This document shows, piece by piece, positions 16,317-25,500 of a stretch of DNA of 64,000 nt. Location of the stretch: positions 1 through 64,000 of the forward strand of contig JBBQWZ010000003.1 of the NCBI GenBank assembly GCA_038210135.1, in the 5' to 3' direction. The translations under genes and the position numbers were made by a program. Within the stretch, counting starts at the first letter, position 1. Each line of letters begins with the position of its first letter. Origin of the DNA: JBBQWZ01 sp038210135 (GTDB lineage Bacteria > Acidobacteriota > Terriglobia > Bryobacterales > Bryobacteraceae). Below the pieces are notes generated by a model. The model searched no databases, was not told where the DNA came from, and saw only the letters and a program-made list of their open reading frames with translations.

Positions 16317-18209
16317 ATGCCCAGCGGCGCGGACGATCCGAAACTCGCACAGCAAGCGGCGGCAGCCTTAACCCCCGGCGGAGGCAAACTCCCGGGCAGG
16401 CCCGGCTTGCCAGGACCCCCGCAGGCCGAACATCCGATGCCAGGGGCACCGCAGCCCGGCGCACCATCCAGCAGCGAAGAGTCTTCAGGCGCGTCCGATG
16501 CCGATTTTGAGGCAATGGAAGCAGCGGCTTACGAGGAGGAAGATCTCGCCCACATGATGGACGAGAGCCACTTCCAACCGCCTTCTGAAGGCGAAGTGCT
16601 CGAAGGCTACGTCCTCAAAGTCACGCAGAATGAAGTGATCGTCGATTTCGGCTATAAAACCGAAGGATACGTACCGATAAGTCAACTTCGCGGACCGGAT
16701 GGCGCGGTCACGGTGAAGAGTGGCGACAAGATCGACGTAATGATCGATCGCCACGGGCCGCATGTCGAAGGCTACGTGACGCTGTCGCATGACCGCGCGA
16801 GCAAGATTCGCGTGTGGGATACGCTCGAACAGGCGTTCCGGGATCAATTGGTTGTGTCGGGCCGGGTCACCGAACGAACCAAGGGCGGGCTGATGGTGGA
16901 CGTTGGCGTTGCGGCGTTTATGCCGGCTTCGCAAATCGATGTCCGGCCGGTGTTTCACCTGGACGCAATGGTCGGCCAGGACGTGCCGGTCAAGATCGTC
17001 AAACTGAATCGGCGCCGCGGCAACGTGGTGGTTTCGCGCAAGGCGGCGGTCGAGCAAGACGTCACGGCGCGCAAGACGCTGGCGCTTGAGCACATCGCCG
17101 AGGGCGCGGTGGTGACGGGCATCGTCAAGAATCTCACCGAGTACGGCGCGTTCATCGATTTGGGCGGCATCGACGGCTTGCTGCATGTCAGCGACGTGTC
17201 GCACGGGCGCGTCAATCATCCGTCCGAAGTGCTGCAGGCGGGCGAAGAGATTTCCGTTAAGGTTCTGAAGTTCGACCGCGAGAAAGAACGGATTTCCCTA
17301 GGCCTGAAGCAACTGCTTCCCGACCCTTGGGAAACGGTGATCGAGCGTTATCCGCCGGGCGTCAAGATCATCGGCCGGGTGATGAGCGTCACCGACTACG
17401 GGGCGTTTGTCGAACTCGAGGCCGGTGTCGAAGGCCTGGTCCACATCTCGGAAATGACCTGGAGCCGGCGGATGAAGCATCCGACGAAGGTGGTGAAGGC
17501 GGGCGATCAGGTGGAAGCGGTCGTGCTCGAAGTGAAGTCGAAGGACCGGCGGGTTTCGCTTGGGATCAAGCAGCTCGAAGCGGATCCTTGGACCACCGTC
17601 GCCGAGCGCTATTCGATCGGCAGTGTGGTCGAAGGGCGGGTCCGCAAGCTGGCCGATTTCGGCGCATTTATCGAGATTGAAGAGGGCGTGGATGGTCTGG
17701 TGCATGTCTCCGACATGTCGTGGACGAAGCGCGTGAAGCATCCTTCGGAAGTGGTGAAGAAGGGCCAGATGGTGCAGGCTGTGATCCTGAACATCGACGC
17801 CAACAATCGCCGGCTATCGCTGGGCGTCAAGCAATTGCAGCCGGACGCGTGGGAGAGCTTCTTCCGGACCCATCAGGTGGGCGATCTGGTGCGGGGACGC
17901 GTGGCTCGATCGGCCGCGTTCGGAATGTTTGTAGAATTGGCTCCTGGCGTCGAGGCGTTGTGCCACCGCTCGGAGATTCCGACGATGGGTGGAGCGGAGA
18001 ACGATACGCCGCTGCCGATCGGCGAGGAATACGATTTCAAGATCATCAAGCTCAACGAAAACGAAAAGAAAATCGGTTTGAGCTTGCGTGCCGTCGCCGA
18101 CGACGAAGAGAAGACGCGCCTGGAGGATTACCAACGCCAGGCCGCGGCTGCGACGACGACCATTGAAGAAGCACTGAACATACGAGGAAAAGGGGAAGGC
18201 CGTTCATGA
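16317..18209 (+). CDS. rpsA: 30S ribosomal protein S1
   Basis: A 630-aa protein with six S1 RNA-binding OB-fold repeats from about residue 93 to 597 (for example GAVVTGIVKNLTEYGAFIDL, GVKIIGRVMSVTDYGAFVEL, GSVVEGRVRKLADFGAFIEI). S1 brings mRNA to the 30S subunit. Length exceeds the E. coli protein (557 aa) because of a ~90-residue N-terminal extension: a Gly/Pro/Ala-rich stretch (GGGKLPGRPGLPGPP) followed by an acidic one (EEEDLAHMMDE). The stop overlaps the next ATG in ATGA, coupling it to the HU/IHF gene. Confidence 0.96.
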   Translation: MPSGADDPKLAQQAAAALTPGGGKLPGRPGLPGPPQAEHPMPGAPQPGAPSSSEESSGASDADFEAMEAAAYEEEDLAHMMDESHFQPPSEGEVLEGYVLKVTQNEVIVDFGYKTEGYVPISQLRGPDGAVTVKSGDKIDVMIDRHGPHVEGYVTLSHDRASKIRVWDTLEQAFRDQLVVSGRVTERTKGGLMVDVGVAAFMPASQIDVRPVFHLDAMVGQDVPVKIVKLNRRRGNVVVSRKAAVEQDVTARKTLALEHIAEGAVVTGIVKNLTEYGAFIDLGGIDGLLHVSDVSHGRVNHPSEVLQAGEEISVKVLKFDREKERISLGLKQLLPDPWETVIERYPPGVKIIGRVMSVTDYGAFVELEAGVEGLVHISEMTWSRRMKHPTKVVKAGDQVEAVVLEVKSKDRRVSLGIKQLEADPWTTVAERYSIGSVVEGRVRKLADFGAFIEIEEGVDGLVHVSDMSWTKRVKHPSEVVKKGQMVQAVILNIDANNRRLSLGVKQLQPDAWESFFRTHQVGDLVRGRVARSAAFGMFVELAPGVEALCHRSEIPTMGGAENDTPLPIGEEYDFKIIKLNENEKKIGLSLRAVADDEEKTRLEDYQRQAAAATTTIEEALNIRGKGEGRS

Positions 18210-18526
18210 CCAAAGCCGAATTGATCGAAGAGGTTTCACGCGTCGTCGAGATGACGCGGAAAGATTCGGAAGTGATCGTCGAGGCCATATTCGACAGCGT
18301 CGTTCGCGCATTGCGGGGTGGCGACAAGATTGAGATTCGTGGATTCGGAAGCTTCCGCACCAGGCAGCGGCAGCCGCGCATTGGGCGGAATCCGAAGACG
18401 GGCGCGCGGGTCGAAGTGCCTGCCAAGCGGATCCCGTACTTCAAGCCCAGCAAAGAACTGAAGGACCTGGTGAACAAGGACGGCACGCCGGTGGTGGCGG
18501 CGGAGCCGGCTCCTCCGACGGCATAA
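18206..18526 (+). CDS. HU/IHF-family DNA-bending protein
   Basis: A 106-aa nucleoid protein. It has the helical dimerisation half (MTKAELIEEVSRVVEMTRKD) and the DNA-binding arm signature (GFGSFRTRQRQPRIGRNPKTG, with the Arg-Asn-Pro tip) plus IPYFKPSKELKDLV. The order rpsA-ihfB is conserved in many bacteria, so it may be the IHF-beta equivalent; HU is the alternative. It has a short Ala/Pro-rich tail after the fold. Translation is coupled to rpsA by the 4-bp overlap. Confidence 0.92.
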   Translation: MTKAELIEEVSRVVEMTRKDSEVIVEAIFDSVVRALRGGDKIEIRGFGSFRTRQRQPRIGRNPKTGARVEVPAKRIPYFKPSKELKDLVNKDGTPVVAAEPAPPTA

Positions 18527-18571
18527 GCGGAAGCCGAGTTCGGTTTCAGCGCGTATCCGCACGCCTGCTAA

Positions 18572-19057
18572 ATGGATCATCTCTTCAGCCCGTGGCGGTA
18601 CCGCTACGTTTCGGCAGCGAAACAGGACGACGCCTGCATCTTTTGTGTGAAGGGCGCGTGGGTTTCGGAAGAGGTAGATCGGGCCAACTTTGTTCTCGCG
18701 CGCGGTGCGCACTGTTTCGCGCTGCTCAATATTTATCCGTACACGGGCGGGCATTTAATGGTCGCTCCGTATACGCATTCGGCAACGCTGACGGCCGCCG
18801 GCACGGAAGCGCTCGAAGAGATCATCGGAATGACCGCGAAGTTTGAGGCGGCTTTGCAGCGCGCCTACCGGCCTGGCGGAATCAACATCGGCATGAACGT
18901 CGGCGAAGCAGCGGGCGCGGGCGTCGTGGGTCACATCCACATGCACGTGCTACCCAGGTGGTTCGGCGACGTGAACTTTATGACCACCGTCGCCGAGACG
19001 CGCGTCGTTCCGGAGAGTCTCGAAGACGCGTACGCGAAATTGAAAGCCGCGCTGTAG
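18572..19057 (+). CDS. HIT-family nucleotide hydrolase/phosphorylase
   Basis: A 161-aa protein of the histidine-triad superfamily. The active-site triad is GHIHMHVLPRW, preceded by LLNIYPYTGGHLMVAPYTH. CIFC near the N-terminus is typical of the Ap4A phosphorylase-like HIT branch that binds zinc. It likely cleaves dinucleoside polyphosphates or nucleotide adducts. It lies 45 bp after the HU/IHF gene. Its stop codon directly abuts the stop of the convergent DUF885 gene. Confidence 0.92.
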   Translation: MDHLFSPWRYRYVSAAKQDDACIFCVKGAWVSEEVDRANFVLARGAHCFALLNIYPYTGGHLMVAPYTHSATLTAAGTEALEEIIGMTAKFEAALQRAYRPGGINIGMNVGEAAGAGVVGHIHMHVLPRWFGDVNFMTTVAETRVVPESLEDAYAKLKAAL

Positions 19058-20818
19058 TTATTTCTGCGTCCGCGCGATCCAGGCGTCGATGCGCGATTCC
19101 ATTACGTTCAGGGGAACGGCGCCGGCGTTGAGAATCTCGTCGTGGAAGCCTTTCACGTCGAACTTCGCGCCCAGCGCTTTCTGTGCGCGATCGCGGACTT
19201 CGAGGATCTTCAACTGTCCGATCTTGTATCCGAGCGCCTGCGCTGGCCACGCGATGTAGCGATCCATTTCAGCATCGGAGGCGGGCGCGAGATGCTCGTT
19301 CCAATAATCCACCATCTGCTGGCGCGACCAATGTTTGCTGTGGACGCCGGTATCGACGACCAGGCGCAGCGCGCGGAATAGCTCACTTCGCAAGCGGCCA
19401 AGATCGCTGGCGGGTTCCTGGTAGAAGCCGACCTCTTTGCCGAGGCGCTCCGCATAAAGCGCCCAACCTTCGGCGTAGGCGTTGTAGCCGAGCGTGCGAT
19501 GAAAAGGATGCAGCCCGGGGAGTTCCTGCGCAATCGCAATCTGCATGTGATGGCCGGGAACGCCTTCGTGATAGGCGGTCGCTTCGTCGTCGAGCAGGTC
19601 GTGTGTCTTGTAGTCGAAGGTCGTGACCCAAACCTGCCCGGCGCGCGAGCCGTCCGGCGTGCCGGCGATGTACTGCGTCGAGCTTTCCTTTTCCATGTAA
19701 GCCGGCACGGAAGTCACGATCAGTTTGTTTTTCGGCAGCAGGCCAAACAATTGCGGCAGCTTGGGCTCCATTTGTCCGATGTACCGTTTGAAGTTATCGA
19801 GGATCTGCTCGCGCGATTTGCCGTGCATTTTCGGATCCGCGAAGACGGCCTTCTCGAACGATTTGCGGTCCGCGTGGCCGGCTTTTTTGGCGAGTTCCGT
19901 AATCTGATTCTCGAGATCGGCGACCTGGGTGAGGCCGATGTCGTGAATCTGCGCACCGGTCAAAGTGGTCGTCGTCTCACTACGGATTGCATATCCGTAG
20001 CGCGCGTCGCCGTCCGGCAGCGACCAGATTCCGAACTCGGTGCGGCCTTTGGGAGCGTACTCTTCGGCGATAAACTTCTTCAATTTCGCGTACGCCGGAC
20101 GGATCTTCTGATCCACCGCGGCGATCGTCTGTTCGCGGAGATCTTTTTGGTCGGCCTCCGAAAACGTTTTTGGAATTCTCTTGGCGGGCTCGGCGAACGC
20201 GTTCTCGATGCCGACCGTATTGGCTAACGTCGCGCACTGCGGCACCGTCTTTTCGAGCAGAAAGCGAGGCTGCATCAGGCCATCTTTGAGACCTGCCCGC
20301 GCGACTTCGATCAGCTGATCGATCGCCACGGGAATCGCGTTCAGGCGCGCGATGTAATCGCGATAATGTTCCACTGTATCGAATGGAGCGACGGTCGAAA
20401 TCTGCGGGAACGCCAGATGCGCGCCGTTCATTTGATCGAGCGGCATCTCGTGATTCTTCCAGCGAATCGATTCGAGGCGGTCGGTGAGTGTCTGGACCAG
20501 CAGCGTCTGATCCAGCCGGTCGGACTCGGAGAGGCCCGCCACGTCAACGGCCTTCAGGCGGTTGAGCAGGTCCTCAGATTGCTTGCGAACCGCTTCGACG
20601 TGGGCGAGCGAATAATCGGAAAGCTTGGAGTTGTATTTGTACTCGCCGAGCCCGGTGGCACCTTCCGGATTCTCGCGCAGGTAGGTTTCCCAATATTCGT
20701 CGGCGAGTGCCCGGAGTTTCTTTTGCCGATCCTGCGTATCGGCTTGTGGCTTGGAGCACCCGCTGCTTATCGTCAGTAAACAGGCGGTGAAGCAGGCGAG
20801 CAGAGTAGTTCGAAGCAT
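19058..20818 (-). CDS. DUF885-family lipoprotein, putative metallopeptidase
   Basis: A 586-aa protein of the DUF885 family, built on an M32/M2-like helical metallopeptidase fold. The lipobox is ISSGC (Cys about residue 21), so it is membrane-anchored outside the cytoplasm. The probable zinc-binding motif is YHEGVPGHHMQ (about 416-423), with YAEGWALYAERLG downstream as the third ligand region. The longer frame to 20884 lacks a signal sequence, and AGGA precedes the ATG at 20818. Substrate unknown; probably peptides. It follows the selenoprotein gene on the same strand by 81 bp. Confidence 0.88.
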   Translation of the reverse strand: MLRTTLLACFTACLLTISSGCSKPQADTQDRQKKLRALADEYWETYLRENPEGATGLGEYKYNSKLSDYSLAHVEAVRKQSEDLLNRLKAVDVAGLSESDRLDQTLLVQTLTDRLESIRWKNHEMPLDQMNGAHLAFPQISTVAPFDTVEHYRDYIARLNAIPVAIDQLIEVARAGLKDGLMQPRFLLEKTVPQCATLANTVGIENAFAEPAKRIPKTFSEADQKDLREQTIAAVDQKIRPAYAKLKKFIAEEYAPKGRTEFGIWSLPDGDARYGYAIRSETTTTLTGAQIHDIGLTQVADLENQITELAKKAGHADRKSFEKAVFADPKMHGKSREQILDNFKRYIGQMEPKLPQLFGLLPKNKLIVTSVPAYMEKESSTQYIAGTPDGSRAGQVWVTTFDYKTHDLLDDEATAYHEGVPGHHMQIAIAQELPGLHPFHRTLGYNAYAEGWALYAERLGKEVGFYQEPASDLGRLRSELFRALRLVVDTGVHSKHWSRQQMVDYWNEHLAPASDAEMDRYIAWPAQALGYKIGQLKILEVRDRAQKALGAKFDVKGFHDEILNAGAVPLNVMESRIDAWIARTQK

Positions 20819-20899
20819 AGAGTCCTGTTCGTTAGGATAGGCCCCTGCTCGATCCGCGCGCTGGTTGCCGCGTGCGTTCGCCACACCGGCTTTTTCTTC

Positions 20900-21928
20900 C
20901 TACGGCTTCCGCTGCAAGTCTTTCGGGGCGCGCTCGCGGTCGTGTCCTTCGAGCTTCAACTTCCATTCGAGCGGAATGGTCTGCGGAATGTAGCAAATCT
21001 TGTCATCGCAGGCCTGGTATTTGAATGCGCCCTTGATGGTAAATTCGCCATCGGCGGAGAGCAGCGGCTTCAGCTTGGCGTCGGGCGCGATGGTGAAGTC
21101 GCGCACGACGCGAAAGCCGGAGTCATACACGAGGGCGGTCTCTTTGATCGCCTTGAGCCGAAGCTTCTTGCTTTTCGGATAGACGGCCGGATGCGCTTTT
21201 CCCGCCGCCTCGTCGAGCGAAAAGTCCACGGCGATGTAGCCTTCGACGCCCGGCGCATAGACGTGCATCTTCTTCTTGAGTTCGACGTCGAGCATCAGGG
21301 CGATGCGCTGGCCGCTGCGGACGACGGTCGCGGTTGGGGAGAATGCCAACCGCAGGTGCCGAGTCTCGACGGAAGCGGGGGCTTGACCGGGCGCCACGCC
21401 GAATTCCTTCAGCAGGATGTCGGAAGTCGTGAAACGCTGCGTGTAATCCTGTTCGAAATACTTCGAGACGACCACGCCCTTGGGATCGACGACAAACGTG
21501 CCGGGGTGCGGAATGCCAAAAAACAGTCCCTTCGGCGCGGCTTCATTCAAAATTCCGAAGCTACGGATGATTGCCGAATCCTGATCCGACAGCATCGGAA
21601 AGGTGATGTTCTTCCGGGTCGCGAAGTTCTTGAGCACCGCCACGGAGTCGTAGCTGATCGCGGCGAGGCCCAAGCCTTGCGCGCGCAACTTCTCGCGATT
21701 GCTTTCCAGCTCCACGAGCTGGGTTTTACAGTACGGTCACCAGTCCGCCGAACGGAAGAAAACCAGCATGGTCCCCTTGGGTCCGGCGATGCTGCCGAGC
21801 GATTGCGTCACGCCGTTCTGATCGGGCGCGGAAAATGCCGGAATCGCCGTTCCCACGGCGGGACCGGGCGGCACGTACTGCCCTAGGGCGGGCACGGCAA
21901 GCAGGCAGAAAAGAGATATGTTTCGCAT
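20900..21928 (-). CDS. Peroxiredoxin-like selenoprotein fused to a DsbD-N-like domain (in-frame UGA read as Sec)
   Basis: One 342-aa protein is interrupted by a TGA at 21737-21739. Residues 1-17 are a signal peptide (ISLFCLLAVPALGQ). Residues about 25-170 are an AhpC/TSA thioredoxin fold: VFFRSADW-U-PYCKTQLVELE, AAISYDSVAVLKNFA, FPMLSDQDSAIIRSFG, GTFVVDPKGVV. TGA falls exactly where the family has its catalytic Cys, giving UxxC. A 17-nt hairpin begins 14 nt after the TGA. The second half (about 190-342) resembles the N-terminal domain of DsbD with CDDKICYIPQ. It should act as an exported thiol redox enzyme. Alternatives are a nonsense mutation or sequencing error, but both flanks keep the family sequence. 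Confidence 0.82.
21706..21722 (-). promoter_or_regulatory. Candidate bacterial SECIS hairpin
   Basis: On the minus strand CCAGCTC-GTG-GAGCTGG forms a perfect 7-bp stem with a 3-nt loop that starts with G. The stem begins 14 nt after the UGA and the loop lies about 22 nt after it. This fits the known bacterial SECIS layout (loop roughly 16-37 nt from UGA, G at the top of the loop). It lies inside the coding sequence, as bacterial SECIS elements do. Confidence 0.75.
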
Positions 21929-22082
21929 GTGTGGCGTCATCGTGAAATACCGGTTGCGGCCGACTTTATTCCCCGCCCTCCGGACAAAATATCCGGGCTG
22001 AGCGAATTCGGTACGCCACCAGGAAAAGCTTTCAACTATCATATCCGTTCTGGGTCTTTCCAGCGTTCTCGACTGTGCTCTA

Positions 22083-23534
22083 ATGGCGCTTGTGCGCGCT
22101 GCCCTTCTGATTTTCGCTTTCGCCCTCGCCTCGTGCCAACATACCCAACCGAGCGCGTTGGACCGGCTGCATCCTTGTACGATCGACGAGGGTCCGACCG
22201 AGGCTTTTTGCGGTACGTACAGCGTCTTTGAAGATCGCGCGGCGAAGACCGGCCGGCAGATCGCGCTGAAGATCGTCGTCGCGCCGGCGATGAAACGCGT
22301 TCCCAAAGCGGATCCGCTGTTTATCTTTGAAGGCGGGCCCGGAGGCGGCGCGGCGACTCTCGCACAGTATCGCGTACCGATGTTCCGCCGCTTTCAACTG
22401 GACCGCGATGTGGTCCTGATCGATCAGCGCGGGACCGGTGCGTCCAATCCTTTGAACTGCGAACCGGAAGATCGCGACGAGGAGGATTTCTCGAAGATCG
22501 ACGACTACCCGGTGGATCGCCTGAAGCGCTGCCTGGACGGTTTCAAGGCGAACGCCAAGTTTTACACCACCTCCATCGCGATGGACGATATCGATGATGT
22601 CCGCAAATATCTTGGCTATGGCGCGATCAATCTGTGGGGCGGTTCGTATGGCACGCGCGCCGCGCTGGTCTATCTAAAGCAGCACGAGGACGCGGTGCGG
22701 AGCGTGATTTTGGATGGCGTGGCGCCACCGGACATGCGCATGCCGCTGTTCATGCCGCGGGACGGACAGCGCGCTCTCGATCTCATGATCGAAGATTGCG
22801 GCAAGGATGCCGCCTGCCACCAGCAATTCCCGAATCTCGGCGAATCCGTGACGGCGTTGTTCACTCACGCCGGTACTAAACCGCAGGTCAAGTTCATCCA
22901 TCCGCGGACCGGGAAGCCGGTCGAAATTCCAGTGTCGCAGCGGCTGGTCGCCTCGGTCATTTTCAGTGCGCTGTATGATCCGACCATCACTTCCCTGCTC
23001 CCACGGCTGATTACCGACGCCGCGCAGGGAAATTACCAGGGCTTGCTGACGCTCGCGTTTTCGCGCAGCATGCCGAAGGGCGCGATGAGCGAAGGGATGT
23101 TCCTGTCGGTCGTATGCGCCGAGGACGTTCCGCGGACGACGCCGGAGGAGATCGCGCGCGAAGCCAAGGGCCGCTTCCTCGGGACGGCGTTCTTCGACAC
23201 CCGCATGAAGCCGTGCGAATTCTGGCCGAAAGGGGTGGTCGCCGATGACTACTACCAGCCGGTCACGTCTTCGAAGCCGGTGTTAATTTTGTCCGGCACC
23301 GACGATCCGGTGACACCGCCTTCCTGGGGCGCGCACGTCGCGGAACATCTGGCGAATTCGAAACACCTGATCGTGCCGGGCGCGGGCCACGGAACGACAC
23401 CGCGCGGTTGCGTGCCCAAGTTGATCGAGAAGTTTCTCGATGAGGGCAGCGTACAAAATCTGGATCCAGCGTGCCTGCAATCGCAGAAGCGGCCGCCGTT
23501 TTTTGTGAACTACACCGGAGCGGAAAAGCCGTGA
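22083..23534 (+). CDS. S33-type alpha/beta-hydrolase (tripeptidyl-aminopeptidase-like) lipoprotein
   Basis: A 483-aa alpha/beta-hydrolase with a lipoprotein signal (ALASC, Cys about residue 18). Visible signatures are the oxyanion region FIFEGGPGGG, VVLIDQRGTGAS, the nucleophile elbow WGGSYGTRAA (Ser), the acid in LILSGTDDPVTPP and the His in PGAGHGTTPRGC. The C-terminal third matches TAP-like peptidases. It probably removes N-terminal residues from peptides in the periplasm. The stop overlaps the next GTG by 4 bp, joining it to the ABC exporter genes. Confidence 0.9.
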   Translation: MALVRAALLIFAFALASCQHTQPSALDRLHPCTIDEGPTEAFCGTYSVFEDRAAKTGRQIALKIVVAPAMKRVPKADPLFIFEGGPGGGAATLAQYRVPMFRRFQLDRDVVLIDQRGTGASNPLNCEPEDRDEEDFSKIDDYPVDRLKRCLDGFKANAKFYTTSIAMDDIDDVRKYLGYGAINLWGGSYGTRAALVYLKQHEDAVRSVILDGVAPPDMRMPLFMPRDGQRALDLMIEDCGKDAACHQQFPNLGESVTALFTHAGTKPQVKFIHPRTGKPVEIPVSQRLVASVIFSALYDPTITSLLPRLITDAAQGNYQGLLTLAFSRSMPKGAMSEGMFLSVVCAEDVPRTTPEEIAREAKGRFLGTAFFDTRMKPCEFWPKGVVADDYYQPVTSSKPVLILSGTDDPVTPPSWGAHVAEHLANSKHLIVPGAGHGTTPRGCVPKLIEKFLDEGSVQNLDPACLQSQKRPPFFVNYTGAEKP

Positions 23535-24265
23535 TCGAAATCCGCGGATTGCGCAAGAAGTTTGGCGCGGTGGAGGCGGTGCGCGATGTCACCTTTTCCG
23601 CTCAAGACGGGACGGTGGTTGGCCTGTTGGGTCCCAATGGCGCGGGCAAAACGACTACGCTCCGGATGCTCTCGGGGTTGATGCGGCCGGATGCGGGCTC
23701 GATCCAAGTGGACGGAGCGGACGTCGTCGCGGATCCGATCGGCGCGCAGACGCACATGGGGATGCTGCCGGATTCGCGTGGCCTGTATCCGCGTCTGACG
23801 CCGCTCGAACACATTGAATATGCCGGGCGTCTACACGGAATCGACGGCGCGACGCTCAACAAGCGCGCGCACGCGTTGATGGCGCTCCTTGGGCTCGAGG
23901 AACTCGCCAACCGCCGCGTCGCTGGATTTTCGCAGGGTGAGCGCACCAAGGTCGCGTTGGCGCGCGCCCTGGTCCATGAACCGCGCAACGTCATCCTCGA
24001 CGAACCGACCAACGGCCTCGACGTCATGAGCACGCGCGCGATGCGCGAGTTGATCCGCGGACTGAAGCGCGATGGACGCTGCGTTCTGTTTTCGAGCCAC
24101 GTCATGCAGGAAGTGTCGGCGCTGTGCGATCGCATTGTTGTGATCGCGCAGGGCAAAGTGGTGGCGGACGGAACTCCCGACGAATTGCGGAGGCTGACAG
24201 GCCGCGACAATCTGGAAGACGCCTTCGTCGCGCTGTCCGGTCTCGAAGCGGAGGAAGTTTCGTGA
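23531..24265 (+). CDS. ABC transporter ATP-binding protein, NatA-type
   Basis: A 244-aa ATPase with Walker A GPNGAGKTT, signature FSQGERTKVALARALVHEP, Walker B VILDEPTNGLD and H-loop SSHVMQE. It belongs to the ABC-2 exporter group (NatA/CcmA-like). GTG at 23531 overlaps the preceding TGA (GTGA), and its own stop overlaps the permease GTG. The natA-natB pair may export sodium or drugs; the real substrate is unknown. Confidence 0.92.
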   Translation: MIEIRGLRKKFGAVEAVRDVTFSAQDGTVVGLLGPNGAGKTTTLRMLSGLMRPDAGSIQVDGADVVADPIGAQTHMGMLPDSRGLYPRLTPLEHIEYAGRLHGIDGATLNKRAHALMALLGLEELANRRVAGFSQGERTKVALARALVHEPRNVILDEPTNGLDVMSTRAMRELIRGLKRDGRCVLFSSHVMQEVSALCDRIVVIAQGKVVADGTPDELRRLTGRDNLEDAFVALSGLEAEEVS

Positions 24266-25440
24266 AAACGCTACAGCAAATGTTCATCGTTCTGAAGAAA
24301 GAACTGCGAGACGCCTTGCGCGACCGGCGTTCGATCATGTCGCTGGTGATCGGCGCTGTGCTGACTCCGGCGCTGTTCGGCGGAATGTTTTCCGTCATCG
24401 CGGGACGCGGCGGAGACGCCCGCGAAATGAAGATTCCGGTGGGTGGCGCCGAGAACGCGCCCGCCTTTGTCGAGTGGTTGAAACAGCAGACGGGCATCGA
24501 GATTGTGCCCGCGCCCGCCGACGCGGAGAAGGCCGTACGCGACCGCAAGGAAGATGTGGTTCTGATCATCGGAAAAGATTTCGTTAAGAACATGGCGCGT
24601 GCGATTCCGGCGCCGGTGAAGCTGGTGAACGATAGCACGCGCGATCAGGCACGGCGTAAGGTCGCGCGCGTGCGTGGCTTGGTGAATGAGTATTCCGCCC
24701 AGCTTGCGTCGATGCGCCTGATCGCTCGCGGGGTCGCGCCTTCGGTGGCGGTGCCGGTCAGCATTGAGGATATCGAGGTTTCTAGCGCGCAGGAGCGGTT
24801 GGCGAATCTGCTGAACTTCCTCCCGCTGGTCCTGGTGCTCGCGTCGCTTACGGGTGGAATGCAGATCGCGATTGACACGACGGCGGGTGAACGCGAGCGC
24901 GGCTCGCTTGAACCCCTGTTGCTCAGTCCCGTGCCACGGAGCGCCTTGGCCGCCGGCAAGTGGCTGGCCGCCTCCACGTTCGGCTGCTGCTCAGTTTTGT
25001 TTTCCATGGTCCTAATGGTGAACGTGCTGCGGCGGGTGCCGTGGCATGATCTCGGAATTCGGTTTCGTGTGCCGGATGCCGATCTCATGAGTCTGCTCGC
25101 GCTGATCCTTCCGCTGGCTCTATTTTTGAGCGCGCTGGTGATGTTCGCGTCCACGTTTGCACGTTCGTTCAAAGAGGCGCAAGGCTACATCGGAATGCTG
25201 ATCCTCCTGCCGATGCTACCGGGCGTCGTCGCGACGCTCTATCCACTGTCGAACCGGCCTTGGCTCGCTCCGATTCCGATCGTGGGTCAGTATGCGCTGG
25301 CGGCGGATGTACTCGGCGGAAAGCCGCCGGCGGTGATCTTTTACGTGCTGGCCGGAGTCGCCGTGGTCGCTTTCGCCATGCTTCTGGTATGGCTGACATC
25401 GCGCCTGCTGCAGCGGGAAGCCATCATTTTCGGGCGCTAA
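24262..25440 (+). CDS. ABC-2 type permease, NatB-type
   Basis: A 392-aa membrane protein. It has an N-terminal helix (SIMSLVIGAVLTPALFGGMF), a ~150-residue extracytoplasmic domain, then at least five helices including NLLNFLPLVLVLASLTGGMQ. The segment TTAGERERGSLEPLLLSPV is the diagnostic NatB/ABC-2 motif. GTG at 24262 overlaps the ATPase stop by 4 bp; the two encode one exporter with the peptidase upstream in the same transcription unit. Confidence 0.92.
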   Translation: MKTLQQMFIVLKKELRDALRDRRSIMSLVIGAVLTPALFGGMFSVIAGRGGDAREMKIPVGGAENAPAFVEWLKQQTGIEIVPAPADAEKAVRDRKEDVVLIIGKDFVKNMARAIPAPVKLVNDSTRDQARRKVARVRGLVNEYSAQLASMRLIARGVAPSVAVPVSIEDIEVSSAQERLANLLNFLPLVLVLASLTGGMQIAIDTTAGERERGSLEPLLLSPVPRSALAAGKWLAASTFGCCSVLFSMVLMVNVLRRVPWHDLGIRFRVPDADLMSLLALILPLALFLSALVMFASTFARSFKEAQGYIGMLILLPMLPGVVATLYPLSNRPWLAPIPIVGQYALAADVLGGKPPAVIFYVLAGVAVVAFAMLLVWLTSRLLQREAIIFGR

Positions 25441-25500
25441 CATTCTTAGACGGTAACGACGCTGCTCCGCGAGGCCAGTGAATCGACAGGAGAATTAAAT

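Noticed and set aside
20900..22306. Two separate genes or a frameshifted pseudogene at the peroxiredoxin locus
   Set aside because: Both parts are in the same frame, separated only by one TGA at the catalytic Cys position with a SECIS-like hairpin; there is no frameshift.
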